Shown here: positions 36,907 through 46,869 of the stretch, piece by piece
Layout of the letters: the number at the start of each line of letters is the position of its first letter
Numbering within the stretch: the first letter of the stretch is position 1
Assembly: GCA_001556995.1 (NCBI GenBank)
Contig: LSKF01000020.1
Coordinates: 1-64,000, forward strand
Length of the DNA stretch: 64,000 bases
Reading direction: 5' to 3'
From: Erythrobacteraceae bacterium CCH12-C2
GTDB lineage: Bacteria; Pseudomonadota; Alphaproteobacteria; Sphingomonadales; Sphingomonadaceae
The notes under the pieces: model-generated
What the model saw: the letters and a program-made list of their open reading frames with translations, nothing else
Databases searched by the model: none
What the model was told of the DNA's origin: nothing
Program-made: the position numbers and the translations under genes

Positions 36907-39060
36907 CTACTCCGCCGCCTCGTCCAGCCCTTCACCCAGCGGCGGCATGTTGTGGCCGAGCAACACCAGAATATCCGCCGCGCATTCCACGACGTTCGAG
37001 CCCGGCCCATAGATCCCCTGCACTCCCGCCTCGCGCAGGTAGTCATAGTCCTGCGGGGGGATGACGCCGCCTGCGGTGACCTTGATATCGCCGCGACCGG
37101 CTTCCCGCAAAAGCCGGATCAGTTCGGGGATCAGCGTCTTGTGACCCGCCGCCAGCGAGGATGCGCCGACAACATCGACGTCCTTTTCCAGCGCCATCGC
37201 GGCGCTTTCCTCAGGCGTCTGGAACAAAGGCCCGCTGACCACCTCGAAGCCCATGTCGGAGAACGCAGACGCGATCACATTCGCGCCGCGATCGTGGCCG
37301 TCCTGACCCATCTTGGCGATCATGATGCGGGGCGCGCGGCCCAGGCGGCGGCCCACGGCTTCGACGCCGTCCGTCACCTGCGCCCAGCGGCGGTCGAATT
37401 CATAGGCGCTCTTGTAGACGCCCGTGACCGGTGCAGGCGTGGCATCGTGGCGGCCAAACACCTCTTCCATTGCCGAGGAAATCTCGCCCAGCGTCGCATC
37501 GTGCCGTGCGGCCTCGACCGCCAGCGCCAGCAGGTTCGCGCCGGACTTGCAGCCCTCGGTCAGTGCCGCAAGCGCCGCGCGGCAAGCGGCTTCATTGCGG
37601 CCTTCACGCACCTTGGCCAGGCGGGCGATCTGGCCTGCGCGCACCTTCTGGTTGTCGACCTCGAACGTCTCGAGCGCGTCTTCCGCGTCCTTGCGGTACT
37701 TGTTGACGCCGACGATCACCGTCTCGCCCTTGTCGACCTTGGTCTGCTTTTCCGCCGCCGCGCGTTCAATCGCCGCCTTGGGCGCGCCAGTGGCGACATA
37801 GGCGGTCATGCCGCCCGCTGCGTCCACTTCGGCCATCATCGCTTCGGCCTCGGCCACAAGGGTCGCCGTCAGCGCCTCAATGTAGTGCGAGCCGCCGAGC
37901 GGATCGACGACGTTACAGATCCCGCTTTCCTCTTGCAGCACCAGCTGGGTGTTGCGGGCAATCCGGGCGCTGAAATCGGTGGGGAGCGCGATGGCTTCAT
38001 CAAGCGCGTTGGTGTGGAGCGACTGCGTGCCGCCCAGCACCGCCGCCATCGCCTCGACCGTGGTGCGGATGACGTTGTTGTAGGGGTCCTGCTCCTGCAA
38101 GCTGACGCCCGAAGTCTGGCAATGGGTGCGTAGCATCTTGGAGCGTTCGTCCTTCGCCCCGAGGCCGTCCATCACGCGGTACCACAGCGTGCGCGCGGCG
38201 CGCAGCTTGGCGATCTCCATGAAGAAGTTCATGCCGATGCCGAAGAAGAAGCTGAGGCGGCCCGCGAACGCATCAATATCCAGCCCCGCCGCCATCGCGC
38301 GGGTGGCATATTCCTTGCCGTCAGCGATGGTGAAGGCGAGCTCCTGCACCGCGGTCGCCCCGGCCTCGTGCATGTGATAGCCCGAGATCGAAATCGAATT
38401 GAATTTCGGCATGTTGGCCGAGGTATAGGCGATGATGTCGGAGATGATCCGCATCGAAGGCTCGGGCGGGTAGATATAGGTGTTGCGGACCATGAACTCC
38501 TTGAGGATGTCGTTCTGGATGGTCCCGTCGAGCTTGTCCTGCGACACGCCCTGACGCTCGGCGGCGACGATGAAGAAGGCCAGCACCGGGATCACCGCGC
38601 CGTTCATCGTCATCGACACGCTCATGGAGTCCAATGGGATCTGGTCGAACAGGATCTCCATGTCCGCGACCGTATCGATCGCCACCCCCGCCTTGCCGAC
38701 ATCGCCGACAACGCGCGGGTGATCAGAGTCATAGCCGCGGTGGGTGGCGAGGTCGAAGGCGACCGACAGACCCTTTTGCCCCATCGCCAGATTGCGGCGG
38801 TAGAATGCGTTGCTCTCCTCGGCGGTGGAAAAGCCCGCATATTGCCGGATCGTCCATGGGCGCCCCGCATACATGCTCGCCTTCACCCCGCGCGTGAAGG
38901 GCGCAAAGCCGGGGAGGCCCGGTTCAAACCCAGCGTGATCCTCAGCCGTATAAAGCGGCTTGATCGCGAACCCTTCGGGCGTGTGCCAGGTCAGGTCGCG
39001 GCCCTTCACTTCCTTGGCGGCGAGGGCGTTCCAGTCTTCTAGTGTGGGTTTTTGGGTCAT
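36907..39060 (-). CDS. scpA: Methylmalonyl-CoA mutase (large, cobalamin-binding)
   Basis: Adenosylcobalamin enzyme that interconverts (R)-methylmalonyl-CoA and succinyl-CoA, the last step of propionate breakdown into the TCA cycle. 717 residues from the ATG at 39060 (a GTG one codon upstream is possible). N-terminal substrate barrel with [16 protein letters not shown] and [15 protein letters not shown]-terminal B12 domain with the ligand motif [10 protein letters not shown] and the [12 protein letters not shown] region. A single-chain form that needs no small subunit, as in E. coli Sbm. Confidence 0.96.
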   Translation of the reverse strand: MTQKPTLEDWNALAAKEVKGRDLTWHTPEGFAIKPLYTAEDHAGFEPGLPGFAPFTRGVKASMYAGRPWTIRQYAGFSTAEESNAFYRRNLAMGQKGLSVAFDLATHRGYDSDHPRVVGDVGKAGVAIDTVADMEILFDQIPLDSMSVSMTMNGAVIPVLAFFIVAAERQGVSQDKLDGTIQNDILKEFMVRNTYIYPPEPSMRIISDIIAYTSANMPKFNSISISGYHMHEAGATAVQELAFTIADGKEYATRAMAAGLDIDAFAGRLSFFFGIGMNFFMEIAKLRAARTLWYRVMDGLGAKDERSKMLRTHCQTSGVSLQEQDPYNNVIRTTVEAMAAVLGGTQSLHTNALDEAIALPTDFSARIARNTQLVLQEESGICNVVDPLGGSHYIEALTATLVAEAEAMMAEVDAAGGMTAYVATGAPKAAIERAAAEKQTKVDKGETVIVGVNKYRKDAEDALETFEVDNQKVRAGQIARLAKVREGRNEAACRAALAALTEGCKSGANLLALAVEAARHDATLGEISSAMEEVFGRHDATPAPVTGVYKSAYEFDRRWAQVTDGVEAVGRRLGRAPRIMIAKMGQDGHDRGANVIASAFSDMGFEVVSGPLFQTPEESAAMALEKDVDVVGASSLAAGHKTLIPELIRLLREAGRGDIKVTAGGVIPPQDYDYLREAGVQGIYGPGSNVVECAADILVLLGHNMPPLGEGLDEAAE

Positions 39061-39073
39061 CACAAAGCCTAAT

Positions 39074-39165
39074 CCGTTCGGGCTGAGCTTGTCGAAGCCC
39101 TGCCCTTCTTCTTGAGCAACGCACTAGATAGCAAAACGGCCCTTCGACAAGCTCAGGGCGAGCGG
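39074..39165. repeat. Inverted repeat element, 'CCTTCGACAAGCTCAGGG' type (copy 2)
   Basis: Left arm CCGTTCGGGCTGAGCTTGTC... from 39074; right arm CCTTCGACAAGCTCAGGGCG ending at 39165. It separates scpA and the enoyl-CoA hydratase gene. Confidence 0.85.
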
Positions 39166-39177
39166 TTTTCGGGAGGG

Positions 39178-39963
39178 TTACTCCCCCTTGAACTCGGCCT
39201 TGCGCTTCTGGAGGAAGGCCATCCCGCCCTCCATCGCGTCCTTGGTCGCGCCGGCGATCCGCTGGCCCTCGGCTTCGGCGAGCAGCACCATCTGGAGGTT
39301 CTGATCGAGCGCCGTCGCAATGTTGCGCTTCATGGTGGCGTAGGCAACCGTCGGGCCATTAGCGAGCTTTTCGGCCAGCGCGCGGGCCTCGGTCATCAGG
39401 TCGGCGTCCTCGACGCACTTGTAGATGAGGCCCCATTCCTCGGCTTGGCTCCCGCTGATCTTCTCGCCCAGCATCATCATCCGCGTCGCGCGCGCGCGGC
39501 CGATGGCGCGCGCCAAGAGCCATGTCGAGCCGCCGTCAGGCACCAGGCCGATATTGACGAAAGCCTGCAGGAAGTAGGCGCTCTTGGCCGCGATGGTGAA
39601 GTCCGCCGCCAGCGCGAGGCTGCATCCTACACCTGCCGCGGGGCCGTTGACCGCACAGATCACCGGTACGTTCGCGCGGATCAGCTGGCTGATGGCAGGG
39701 TTATAGTGATTGATCAGCGCCTCATGGCTCCCGCCCTTCGAGCCCAGCGCGCTCCCCGCCCCGCGCGCAGAAAGGTCAGCGCCCGAACAGAAGCCCTTGC
39801 CCTCGCCGGTGATCAGCACCGCGCGCGCATCGCCAAGGTCATAGAACGCCTGCCCAAGCTCGTCCGCCATCTGCGGCGGCATGGCGTTGAGCCGCTCGGG
39901 ACGATTGAGGGTGATGGTCAGCAGCGGGCCCTCACGTTCGGCGCGGATGGTTTCGTAGGACAT
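39178..39963 (-). CDS. Enoyl-CoA hydratase/isomerase family protein
   Basis: A 261-residue crotonase-fold enzyme. Oxyanion-hole segments: GKGFCSGADLS and NGPAAGVGCSLAL; the region FVNIGLVPDGGSTWLLARA carries the position usually held by the catalytic acid (here Asp in PDGGS, as in PaaG-type isomerases). Similarity suggests a 2-(1,2-epoxy)phenylacetyl-CoA isomerase-like or general hydratase. Its location between scpA and mce suggests acyl-CoA degradation feeding the propionyl-CoA route. Exact substrate not resolved. Confidence 0.85.
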   Translation of the reverse strand: MSYETIRAEREGPLLTITLNRPERLNAMPPQMADELGQAFYDLGDARAVLITGEGKGFCSGADLSARGAGSALGSKGGSHEALINHYNPAISQLIRANVPVICAVNGPAAGVGCSLALAADFTIAAKSAYFLQAFVNIGLVPDGGSTWLLARAIGRARATRMMMLGEKISGSQAEEWGLIYKCVEDADLMTEARALAEKLANGPTVAYATMKRNIATALDQNLQMVLLAEAEGQRIAGATKDAMEGGMAFLQKRKAEFKGE

Positions 39964-39974
39964 TCAGACAACTC

Positions 39975-40065
39975 CCGTTCGCCCTGAGCCTGTCGAAGGG
40001 CCGTTCTTCCTTCGGGCGCGGCGATAAAGTGAAGTGCGGGGCTTCGACAAGCTCAGCCCGAACGG
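39975..40065. repeat. Inverted repeat element, 'CCTTCGACAAGCTCAGGG' type (copy 3)
   Basis: Left arm CCGTTCGCCCTGAGCCTGTC... from 39975; right arm GCTTCGACAAGCTCAGCCCG ending at 40065. Between the enoyl-CoA hydratase gene and the epimerase gene. Confidence 0.85.
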
Positions 40066-40072
40066 CTCTTAT

Positions 40073-40525
40073 TCAATTCGACCAGTGTGTGCCCTCTTTG
40101 GGCGTCTCCATGATCTCGGTCAGCATGCCGCCCATGTCCTTGGGATGGAGGAAAAAGATAGGGGTGCCATGCGCGCCGATGCGGGTGGGGCCGAGGATGC
40201 GCTTACCCATCGCCTCGAATTCGGAGCGGGCTTCGGCGATGTCGGGCACCTCGAAGCACAGGTGATGCTGCCCGCCCAAGGGGTTCTTGGCGAGGAAGCC
40301 TGCGAGGGTGGAGTTTTCCCCCAGCGGCTCGATCAGCTCGATTTGCGTGCCGTTCATCGCCCCGTCCGCACCGGGGGTGTCGACGAAGCAGACCTTCACG
40401 CCCTGCTCCTCAAGGTCGAAGGGCGTGTGAATCTTGGTCGCGCCCATGACGTCGCGGTAGAAGGCGATCGAGTCCGCGATGGAGGGCGTAGCGACCCCGA
40501 TGTGGTTGAGACGGCCGAGTTTCAT
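40073..40525 (-). CDS. mce: Methylmalonyl-CoA epimerase
   Basis: Interconverts the (S) and (R) forms of methylmalonyl-CoA so the mutase can use PccAB product. 150 residues, two vicinal-oxygen-chelate modules: the first begins LNHIGVATPSIADSIAFYRD with a metal His, the second has GGQHHLCFEVPDI. The start at 40525 (MKLGRLNHIG) is chosen over an upstream frame that reads through the repeat element. Directly downstream of pccB in the same orientation. Confidence 0.94.
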   Translation of the reverse strand: MKLGRLNHIGVATPSIADSIAFYRDVMGATKIHTPFDLEEQGVKVCFVDTPGADGAMNGTQIELIEPLGENSTLAGFLAKNPLGGQHHLCFEVPDIAEARSEFEAMGKRILGPTRIGAHGTPIFFLHPKDMGGMLTEIMETPKEGTHWSN

Positions 40526-40539
40526 GTTTCTAACCTTTT

Positions 40540-40612
40540 CGTCATTCCGGCGCAGGCCGGAATCCAGCTTGCGACCTTGCAGTTCTGGACCCCGGCCTGC
40601 GCCGGGGTGACG
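40540..40612. repeat. Inverted repeat element, 'CCGGCGCAGGCCGG' type
   Basis: Left arm CGTCATTCCGGCGCAGGCCG... from 40540 and right arm inverted, ending GCCGGGGTGACG at 40612. It shares the GTCAT/GTGAC ends of the CCAGC type but has a different core palindrome, so I treat it as a separate subfamily. Between mce and pccB. Confidence 0.8.
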
Positions 40613-40615
40613 CAA

Positions 40616-42148
40616 TCACAGCGGAATATTGTCATGCTTCTTCCACGGGTTCTCGAGGCTCTTCGTCCGCAGCTTCCTTAGCCCCAAAGCGATCCGCTTG
40701 CGGGTCGAGTGGGGGTAGATCACCTCGTCGATATAGCCGCGCTGCGCCGCCACAAACGGGTTGGCGAAGCGGTCTTCGTATTCCTTGGTCCGCTCGGCGA
40801 TCTTGGCAGGGTCATCCTTTTCCTGACGGAAGATAATCTCCACCGCGCCCTTCGCGCCCATCACTGCGATTTCCGCGGTGGGCCAGGCGTAGTTCAAATC
40901 GCCCCTCAGGTGCTTTGATGCCATCACGTCATAGGCCCCGCCGTAAGCCTTGCGGGTGATGACGGTGATCTTGGGCACGGTCGCCTCGGCATAGGCGAAC
41001 AATAGCTTGGCGCCGTGTTTGATGATCCCGCCCATTTCTTGGCTCGTGCCGGGAAGGAAGCCGGGGACATCGACGAAGGTCAGGATCGGGATTTCAAACG
41101 CATCGCAGAACCGCACGAAACGCGCGGCTTTCTTCGAGGAATTGATGTCGAGACACCCCGCCAGCACCATCGGCTGGTTCGCCACCACACCGACGGTGCG
41201 GCCCTCGATGCGGCCGAAGCCGCAAAGGATATTGCCCGCATGGGCCGGCTGGATTTCGAAGAAATCGCCCTCGTCCAGCACCTTGGTGATCACCTCGTGC
41301 ATGTCATAGGGCTGGTTGGCGTTGTCGGGGATCAGCGTGTCGAGGCTCATCTCCAGCCGGTCCCACGGATCGCTCACAGGGAGCACCGGGGGCTCCTCGC
41401 GGTTGGAGAGCGGCAGGAAATCGAAGAACCGCCGGGTCGCCAGCAGCGCCTCGATGTCGTTCTCGTAAGCGAGATCGGCAACCGAGGTCTTGGTGGTGTG
41501 GGTGATCGCCCCGCCTAGCTCTTCCTGCGTGACGACCTCGTTGGTGACGGTCTTCACCACCTCGGGGCCGGTGACGAACATGTAGCTCGAATCCTTCACC
41601 ATGAAGATGAAGTCGGTCATGGCAGGCGAGTAGACTGCCCCACCTGCACACGGCCCCATGATGAGGCTGATCTGCGGCACAACGCCGCTGGCGAGCACGT
41701 TCCTTTGGAACACCTCGGCATAGCCGCCGAGGCTGGCAACGCCCTCCTGGATCCGCGCCCCGCCCGAATCGTTGAGGCCGATCACCGGTGCGCCGACCTT
41801 CATTGCGGTGTCCATCACCTTGCAGATCTTCTCGGCATGGCGCTTCGACAACGAGCCGCCGAAGACGGTGAAGTCTTGGCTGAACACGAACACCAACCGC
41901 CCATTGATGGTGCCGCTGCCGGTCACCACCCCATCGCCGGGGATGCGCTGGGTTTCCATGCCGAAATCGCTGCAATCGTGCTCGACATAGGCGTCGACTT
42001 CTTCGAACGAGCCTTCATCGAGCAGCACGTCGAGCCGTTCGCGCGCAGTGAGCTTGCCCTTGGCGTGCTGGGCTTCGATGCGCTTCGCCCCGCCCCCAAT
42101 GCGGGCAGCTTCGCGGCGACGTTCCATTTCGGCGATATTGGCGGACAA
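40616..42148 (-). CDS. pccB: Propionyl-CoA carboxylase beta subunit (carboxyltransferase)
   Basis: Transfers CO2 from biotin on PccA to propionyl-CoA. 510 residues. Crotonase-type carboxyltransferase features: [33 protein letters not shown], the [12 protein letters not shown] loop, and [13 protein letters not shown] with [13 protein letters not shown] choose a TTG start (42148) because an SD-like GAGAGGAAG lies seven bases upstream and homologues start with [11 protein letters not shown]. Other acyl-CoA carboxylase beta subunits are close, but PccB fits the neighbourhood. Confidence 0.93.
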   Translation of the reverse strand: MSANIAEMERRREAARIGGGAKRIEAQHAKGKLTARERLDVLLDEGSFEEVDAYVEHDCSDFGMETQRIPGDGVVTGSGTINGRLVFVFSQDFTVFGGSLSKRHAEKICKVMDTAMKVGAPVIGLNDSGGARIQEGVASLGGYAEVFQRNVLASGVVPQISLIMGPCAGGAVYSPAMTDFIFMVKDSSYMFVTGPEVVKTVTNEVVTQEELGGAITHTTKTSVADLAYENDIEALLATRRFFDFLPLSNREEPPVLPVSDPWDRLEMSLDTLIPDNANQPYDMHEVITKVLDEGDFFEIQPAHAGNILCGFGRIEGRTVGVVANQPMVLAGCLDINSSKKAARFVRFCDAFEIPILTFVDVPGFLPGTSQEMGGIIKHGAKLLFAYAEATVPKITVITRKAYGGAYDVMASKHLRGDLNYAWPTAEIAVMGAKGAVEIIFRQEKDDPAKIAERTKEYEDRFANPFVAAQRGYIDEVIYPHSTRKRIALGLRKLRTKSLENPWKKHDNIPL

Positions 42149-42219
42149 TGGACTTCCTCTCAGATTTGGCTTTATCCGATGCGTTGCCTCAGCGCGTCGC
42201 AAGCGTCAACGTGGCAAAA

Positions 42220-43347
42220 ATGGCGGTCTCAAGCGAGGTGATGGTGCAGACGGCAGACGTGATCGTGGTGGGCGGCGGGATCGCCGGGCTTTCGCTGGCC
42301 GCGCGGCTGGCCGAGCACGCGCGCGTGGTGGTGCTGGAGGCTGAAAGCGCACCCGGATACCACGCATCGGGCCGCAGCGTGGCGTTTGCGCACTATGGCC
42401 TCGGCGAGACGCGGGTGCGCACCCTCACCGCGCTGAGCATGGGGGAATTGGCCGCGCATGGCAGCGTGCACCCGGCGCTCCACATTGCGCGCGCCGAGCA
42501 AATCGCAGCGCTCGATGCCCTCGAGGATGTGCACCGCCAATTCGAATGCAGTTATGAGCGCATCGGCGCTGAGGCTGCGCTTGCGCTGATGCCAGCCCTG
42601 AAGCCTGATGCCTGCGCCGCCGCGCTGGTGGATCATGGGTCGCTGAAGCTCGATACCCATGCGATGCTGCAAGCCCATGTGGCGTCTTTGCGCGCGGGCG
42701 GCGGGGTGCTGGTGACCGGCGCGCAAGTCAGCGCAATGGCGCGTGATAGCGTGGGCTGGCAAGTCACAGCGAGCGGCGAGACCTACACCGCACCCGTTCT
42801 CGTCAACGCCGCCGGGGCCTGGGCGGACGAAATCGCGCGCATGGCGGGCGTTACCCCGATCGGCCTTGAACCCCGCCGCCGCACGGTCATCAGTTTCGCC
42901 GCGCCCGATGGGGTGGATGTGAGCGGCTGGCCCTTTACCAAGACCGTGGTCGAAGGCTTTTACCTGCTGCCCGAGGGGCGCGGGGCGCTGCTGGCTTCGT
43001 CGATGGACCAGACCCCGTCCGCCCCTTGCGATGCCGCGCCCGAAGAACTCGACATCGCCATCGCCGCCGACCGCGTGGAGCAGGCGACCACCCTCCCCAT
43101 CCGCCGCATCGCGCATAGTTGGGCTGGCCTTAGAAGCTTTGCCCCTGACGAATTGCCCGTGATCGGCCCCGCAGCAGACGCGCCCGGCTTTGTGTGGTGC
43201 GCGGGCCAAGGCGGCGCAGGGTTCCAGACTGCCCCCGCTTTGTCGCGCATCACGGCGGCGGCCGTCCTCGGCCTGCCCTTCCCCGACGATTGCGCCGCGG
43301 CCGGATTGAAACCGGAAGACTTCGCCCCAGCCCGGCTCGGGGCCTGA
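42220..43347 (+). CDS. FAD-dependent oxidoreductase, DAO/glycine-oxidase family
   Basis: About 375 residues. Rossmann FAD site DVIVVGGGIAGLSLAARLAE at the N-terminus, followed by HASGRSVAFAHYGLG and the C-terminal CAGQGGAGFQTAPAL. Family members oxidise D-amino acids, glycine, sarcosine or glycerol-3-phosphate; the nearest look is to D-arginine dehydrogenase-type proteins, but substrate is not assigned. The start is uncertain: candidates are ATGs at 42148 (overlapping the divergent pccB start), 42220 and 42241; none has a good ribosome-binding site. Confidence 0.85.
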   Translation: MAVSSEVMVQTADVIVVGGGIAGLSLAARLAEHARVVVLEAESAPGYHASGRSVAFAHYGLGETRVRTLTALSMGELAAHGSVHPALHIARAEQIAALDALEDVHRQFECSYERIGAEAALALMPALKPDACAAALVDHGSLKLDTHAMLQAHVASLRAGGGVLVTGAQVSAMARDSVGWQVTASGETYTAPVLVNAAGAWADEIARMAGVTPIGLEPRRRTVISFAAPDGVDVSGWPFTKTVVEGFYLLPEGRGALLASSMDQTPSAPCDAAPEELDIAIAADRVEQATTLPIRRIAHSWAGLRSFAPDELPVIGPAADAPGFVWCAGQGGAGFQTAPALSRITAAAVLGLPFPDDCAAAGLKPEDFAPARLGA

Positions 43348-43352
43348 AACGC

Positions 43353-44165
43353 CTACTTGGCCAACCGCCCGCTGAATACCACGCGCCCGGCCATAAATGG
43401 TGCCAGCCGCGCAAGCGGACGCATCACCGCGCGTTCCAACCGCGCTGCCCACCTCAACCGGGTGGGATAAAGGCGGCCTTCAAGGATGTTGAACCAATCA
43501 GTCTCCACCTCGGCCAGCCGGGCGGTGACGAGCGCGAATTCATGCTCGTCGATCTTGTGTTCGTCCTCAGTGATATAGGGGGTCTCCCCGCCATAGATCC
43601 ACCGGCGCATCAGCGGGTAAAGCAACCGCTGCACCGGCCCGCTTTCGCGGATGCGCTGGAGGTGGGAGTGGGTGTAAAGCTCGTCGCCGATCACGCGCGC
43701 GCCGGGCTTCAGCACCCGCGCGACTTCGGCCATGGTCGCCGCGATATCGACATGGTGGAGAATGTCGACGAACACGACGGCATCGAAGCTGTTGTCGGCA
43801 TAGGTCATCGCTTCGGCCGGCATTGCATCGAAGGCGATCAACACCCCAGCACGGCGTGCGCGTTCACCCGCGATCGCGAGCGATTCGGGCGAAAGGTCGC
43901 AAGCCGACACCCGCGCGCCGAGCCGGGCGATGCGGATTGCATCGTCACCAAACCCGCAGCCCAGCACCAGCACCGCCTGCCCCGCCAGATCAGCCGTGAG
44001 CAGCCGATCATACATCGACCAATAGGCATTCCACGGCCGCCGTGCGGTGCTGACGATGATGTCGTCGGCCACCGGACGCAGCGCCGCCTCGGCATAGGTC
44101 GTCGCATGCTCGCGGTGATATTCGAGCTCGCGCTGCTGGCGGGCCGTGAGAGTGGCGATGTTCAT
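43353..44165 (-). CDS. Class I SAM-dependent methyltransferase
   Basis: A 270-residue soluble methyltransferase. Motif I is VLVLGCGFGDDAIRIARLG, motif II-like SACDLSPES, and AVVFVDILHHVD a later segment. N-terminal helices (QQRELEYHREHA) and a long C-terminal region beyond the core could define the substrate, perhaps a lipid or small metabolite. It ends five bases from the convergent FAD oxidoreductase gene. The 135 bases before its start contain an AT-rich patch and no gene. Confidence 0.85.
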   Translation of the reverse strand: MNIATLTARQQRELEYHREHATTYAEAALRPVADDIIVSTARRPWNAYWSMYDRLLTADLAGQAVLVLGCGFGDDAIRIARLGARVSACDLSPESLAIAGERARRAGVLIAFDAMPAEAMTYADNSFDAVVFVDILHHVDIAATMAEVARVLKPGARVIGDELYTHSHLQRIRESGPVQRLLYPLMRRWIYGGETPYITEDEHKIDEHEFALVTARLAEVETDWFNILEGRLYPTRLRWAARLERAVMRPLARLAPFMAGRVVFSGRLAK

Positions 44166-44300
44166 TCACCTGCGATAGTCGAATGTGGTTGCCAAATCAT
44201 TTGCAGGCGATGTCTTGACCACACTGAAATCAATAAACTAACTTCGCCCCACTTACGAATTCTCGAAGAAATCGTGGCCGCGTCCAACTGCGGACGCGCT

Positions 44301-45323
44301 TCAGACTTTCACCACCCCATGCGCGATCAGGCTTGTCCCGCATTCGGCGATGGTGTCCTCGACCGGGCGCATGGTCCAGCCGAGCCGTTCGTGTGCGTGG
44401 CTGGCATCGACATGACGGACCTTGCCAATCTCAGTCTTGATGCCGCGCACCTCGGGGTTGAATAGCGCGAGGATATTGACAAGCCAGTCGGGCATTGGCC
44501 GGGTCGGGGCCTTGCGCGCCTTCGGTCCGAGTTTCGCGCGCAGGACGGCAGCGACTTCAAGCGCGGTCAGAAACTTGCCCGCACCTAGGAACCGCTCACC
44601 CGCGATCCCCGGCGTCTCAATCGCCAAAACGTGGAGCGTCGCAATGTCGCGCACATCGACAATCGGGAAGCCAAGATTGGGTGCCATGGGCATCGCGCCC
44701 GAAAGCAGTTGCGACACCAGCTCGACCGAGGCAGAAAAGTCCGCGCTTGCCACAGGGCCGAGCACCATCCCGGGGTTGACCGAGACGAATTCCATATCGC
44801 CGCCCTCAGCCGCAATCCACGCGCGCGCGGCGCGCTCGGCGAGGGTCTTGGATTTGACGTAAGGGTAAGCGTCGGGGTGGTTGATATCGGTCCAGAAGCT
44901 CTCGTCGAAGGTGTATTCGCCGCGGTCGACGCCGTAGATCACCGCCGCCGTCGAGGAGGTCTGGACGAAACGGGTCACACCTGCCGCCTTGGCGAAACGC
45001 AGCGCACGAAGCGTGCCCTCGCGCGCGGGGACGATCAGCTCGTCCTCGTGCTTGGGGGCCTGGGCCGGAATCGGCGAGGCGACGTGGGCGACATGGGTGC
45101 AGCCTGCAACTGCCTCGGCCCAGCCTTTGTCTGACATCAGTTCTGCCTCGAAGAGGCGCAGCCGCCCCTCCGCCGGGTTGCCGAGACGCGCGCGCAAACT
45201 GGCCTCGCTCTTGGCGACATTGCGGACGGTGCCGTGTACCACCCAGCCCTTGGCCAACAATTGCCGGATCAGCTCCCCGGCGATGTAGCCGGTTGCCCCC
45301 GTCACCAGAACCGTCCCTGCCAT
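44301..45323 (-). CDS. NAD(P)-dependent reductase, extended SDR (dihydroflavonol-4-reductase-like)
   Basis: A 340-residue extended short-chain dehydrogenase. NAD(P) loop VLVTGATGYIAGELI at the N-terminus; the active-site Tyr-Lys pair is in YPYVKSKTLAE; the cofactor selective region HGTVRN suggests NADPH. This group includes aldehyde reductases and cinnamoyl/dihydroflavonol reductase-like enzymes, commonly acting on aldehydes. No further context to name a substrate. Downstream of glutathione reductase on the same strand with a 59-base gap. Confidence 0.85.
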   Translation of the reverse strand: MAGTVLVTGATGYIAGELIRQLLAKGWVVHGTVRNVAKSEASLRARLGNPAEGRLRLFEAELMSDKGWAEAVAGCTHVAHVASPIPAQAPKHEDELIVPAREGTLRALRFAKAAGVTRFVQTSSTAAVIYGVDRGEYTFDESFWTDINHPDAYPYVKSKTLAERAARAWIAAEGGDMEFVSVNPGMVLGPVASADFSASVELVSQLLSGAMPMAPNLGFPIVDVRDIATLHVLAIETPGIAGERFLGAGKFLTALEVAAVLRAKLGPKARKAPTRPMPDWLVNILALFNPEVRGIKTEIGKVRHVDASHAHERLGWTMRPVEDTIAECGTSLIAHGVVKV

Positions 45324-45382
45324 GCGTCCCTCCTATTATGTAGCGATCGCTTCGATATAGCAGATGCGTTGCTGATCGCAAC

Positions 45383-46735
45383 TTATTTAAACAACACCAA
45401 TTCTTCAGCCATAGTCGGGTGGATTGCCACAGTGGCGTCGAAATCGGCCTTGGTCAGCTTGGCTTTCACGGCAATGGCAGCGGCCTGCATAATCTCGGGC
45501 GCTTCGGGGCCGATCATGTGGATGCCGACGATCCGGTCCGAGGCCGCATCAACGATCATCTTGTAAAGGCTGCGCTCGTTGCGCCCCGCCACCACGTTCT
45601 TCATCGGGCGGAAATCGGACTGATAGACCTTGATGTTGCCGAGCAGATTGCGTGCCTCGCTTTCGGTCATGCCCACAGAGGCAATCGGCGGATGGCTGAA
45701 CACCGCGCTCGGCACGCAGGAATGATCGACTGCGTAAGGCTCGCCGGGGCCGAACACGCTGTCTGCAAAGGCCTGGCCTTCGCGGATCGCGACCGGTGTG
45801 AGCTGCACCCGGTCGGTCACATCGCCTACGGCATAGACATAATCGACATTGGTCTTGCTGAAGGCATCAACCAGGATTTCGCCGCGCTTCCCGGTGGCGA
45901 CCCCGATGGTTTCCAGCCCCAGCCCTTCGATGTTGGGCACGCGGCCTGTGGCAACCATTACGGTGTCGAATTCGCGCGGCTCCTGCCCGGTCAGCTTGAC
46001 CAGAAGCGTCCCGTCGTCCTGCTTCTGAACCCATTCGAACTCGGCCATGAACAGGAATTCGATGCCCTTGACCATCGATATCTGGAGCAGGCGATCACGC
46101 AGTGCGGTGTCATAGGAACGCAGGATCGTGTCCGAGCGATTGGCCACCGTCACCTTCGCGCCGAATTCGTTGAAGATGCCCGCGAACTCATTGGCAATGT
46201 AGCCCCCGCCCGCGATCAGGATGCGGCGCGGGATGGCGTCGAGGTGGAACGCCTCGTTCGAGGTGATGACATGTTCATTGCCCTGAAAATCAGGGACCAG
46301 CGGGCGTGCACCCGTGGCGATCAGGATATACTTGGCGGTGATCACCTTGCCGCTCGCCAGCGTCACTTCATGATCGCCGGTGATGGCGGCGCGTTCGTTA
46401 AACACTTTCACGTCGTGATTGCTGAGGGTCTGGCCATAGAGCCCCTCCAGCCGTGACACATCTGTCTGGACATGATCGCGCAGCTTGACCCAGTCAAAGC
46501 TCTTGCCCTCGATCGTCCAGCCGAACGCTCCTGCATCGACCAAGTCCTCGGCGAAATGGGCCCCATAGACGAGCATCTTCTTGGGCACGCAGCCGCGGAT
46601 CACGCATGTGCCGCCGACGCGGTATTCCTCTGCCACTGCAACCCTTGCACCGTGACCCGCAGCGATGCGGCTGGCGCGCACCCCGCCGGAGCCTGCCCCA
46701 ATGGTGAAGAGATCATAGTCGTATTCGTCGGCCAT
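45383..46735 (-). CDS. gor: Glutathione-disulfide reductase
   Basis: FAD- and NADPH-dependent recycling of oxidised glutathione. 450 residues; FAD-binding TIGAGSGGVRAS, the redox-active disulfide in GGTCVIRGCVPKK, NADPH domain AGGGYIANEFAG, and the C-terminal interface HPTMAEELVLF with the catalytic His-Glu pair. Start at 46735 (MADEYDYD) rather than ten codons upstream. It follows the DEAD-box helicase terminator and precedes an SDR gene. Confidence 0.95.
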   Translation of the reverse strand: MADEYDYDLFTIGAGSGGVRASRIAAGHGARVAVAEEYRVGGTCVIRGCVPKKMLVYGAHFAEDLVDAGAFGWTIEGKSFDWVKLRDHVQTDVSRLEGLYGQTLSNHDVKVFNERAAITGDHEVTLASGKVITAKYILIATGARPLVPDFQGNEHVITSNEAFHLDAIPRRILIAGGGYIANEFAGIFNEFGAKVTVANRSDTILRSYDTALRDRLLQISMVKGIEFLFMAEFEWVQKQDDGTLLVKLTGQEPREFDTVMVATGRVPNIEGLGLETIGVATGKRGEILVDAFSKTNVDYVYAVGDVTDRVQLTPVAIREGQAFADSVFGPGEPYAVDHSCVPSAVFSHPPIASVGMTESEARNLLGNIKVYQSDFRPMKNVVAGRNERSLYKMIVDAASDRIVGIHMIGPEAPEIMQAAAIAVKAKLTKADFDATVAIHPTMAEELVLFK

Positions 46736-46826
46736 CGCGCGGTTCCTCTGGATCACGCGGGCCATATGGACGCGGGCACCGGCGGCGACAACCGATCTTG
46801 CGCGAATTGGAGCATTTCAGACAAGA

Positions 46827-46852
46827 AAACGGGGGCCTAAGCGCCCCCGTTT
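46827..46852 (-). terminator. Rho-independent terminator after the DEAD-box helicase gene
   Basis: Ten-bp perfect stem AAACGGGGGC / GCCCCCGTTT with a six-base loop, followed on the minus strand by TTTTCTTGTCT. It ends the helicase transcript, before gor. Confidence 0.8.
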
Positions 46853-46869
46853 CCCGTGTTCTCAAATGC

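Noticed and set aside
39061..39177. Cobalamin riboswitch ahead of methylmalonyl-CoA mutase
   Set aside because: The interval is filled by the inverted repeat and is too short for a cobalamin aptamer; no B12-box was seen.
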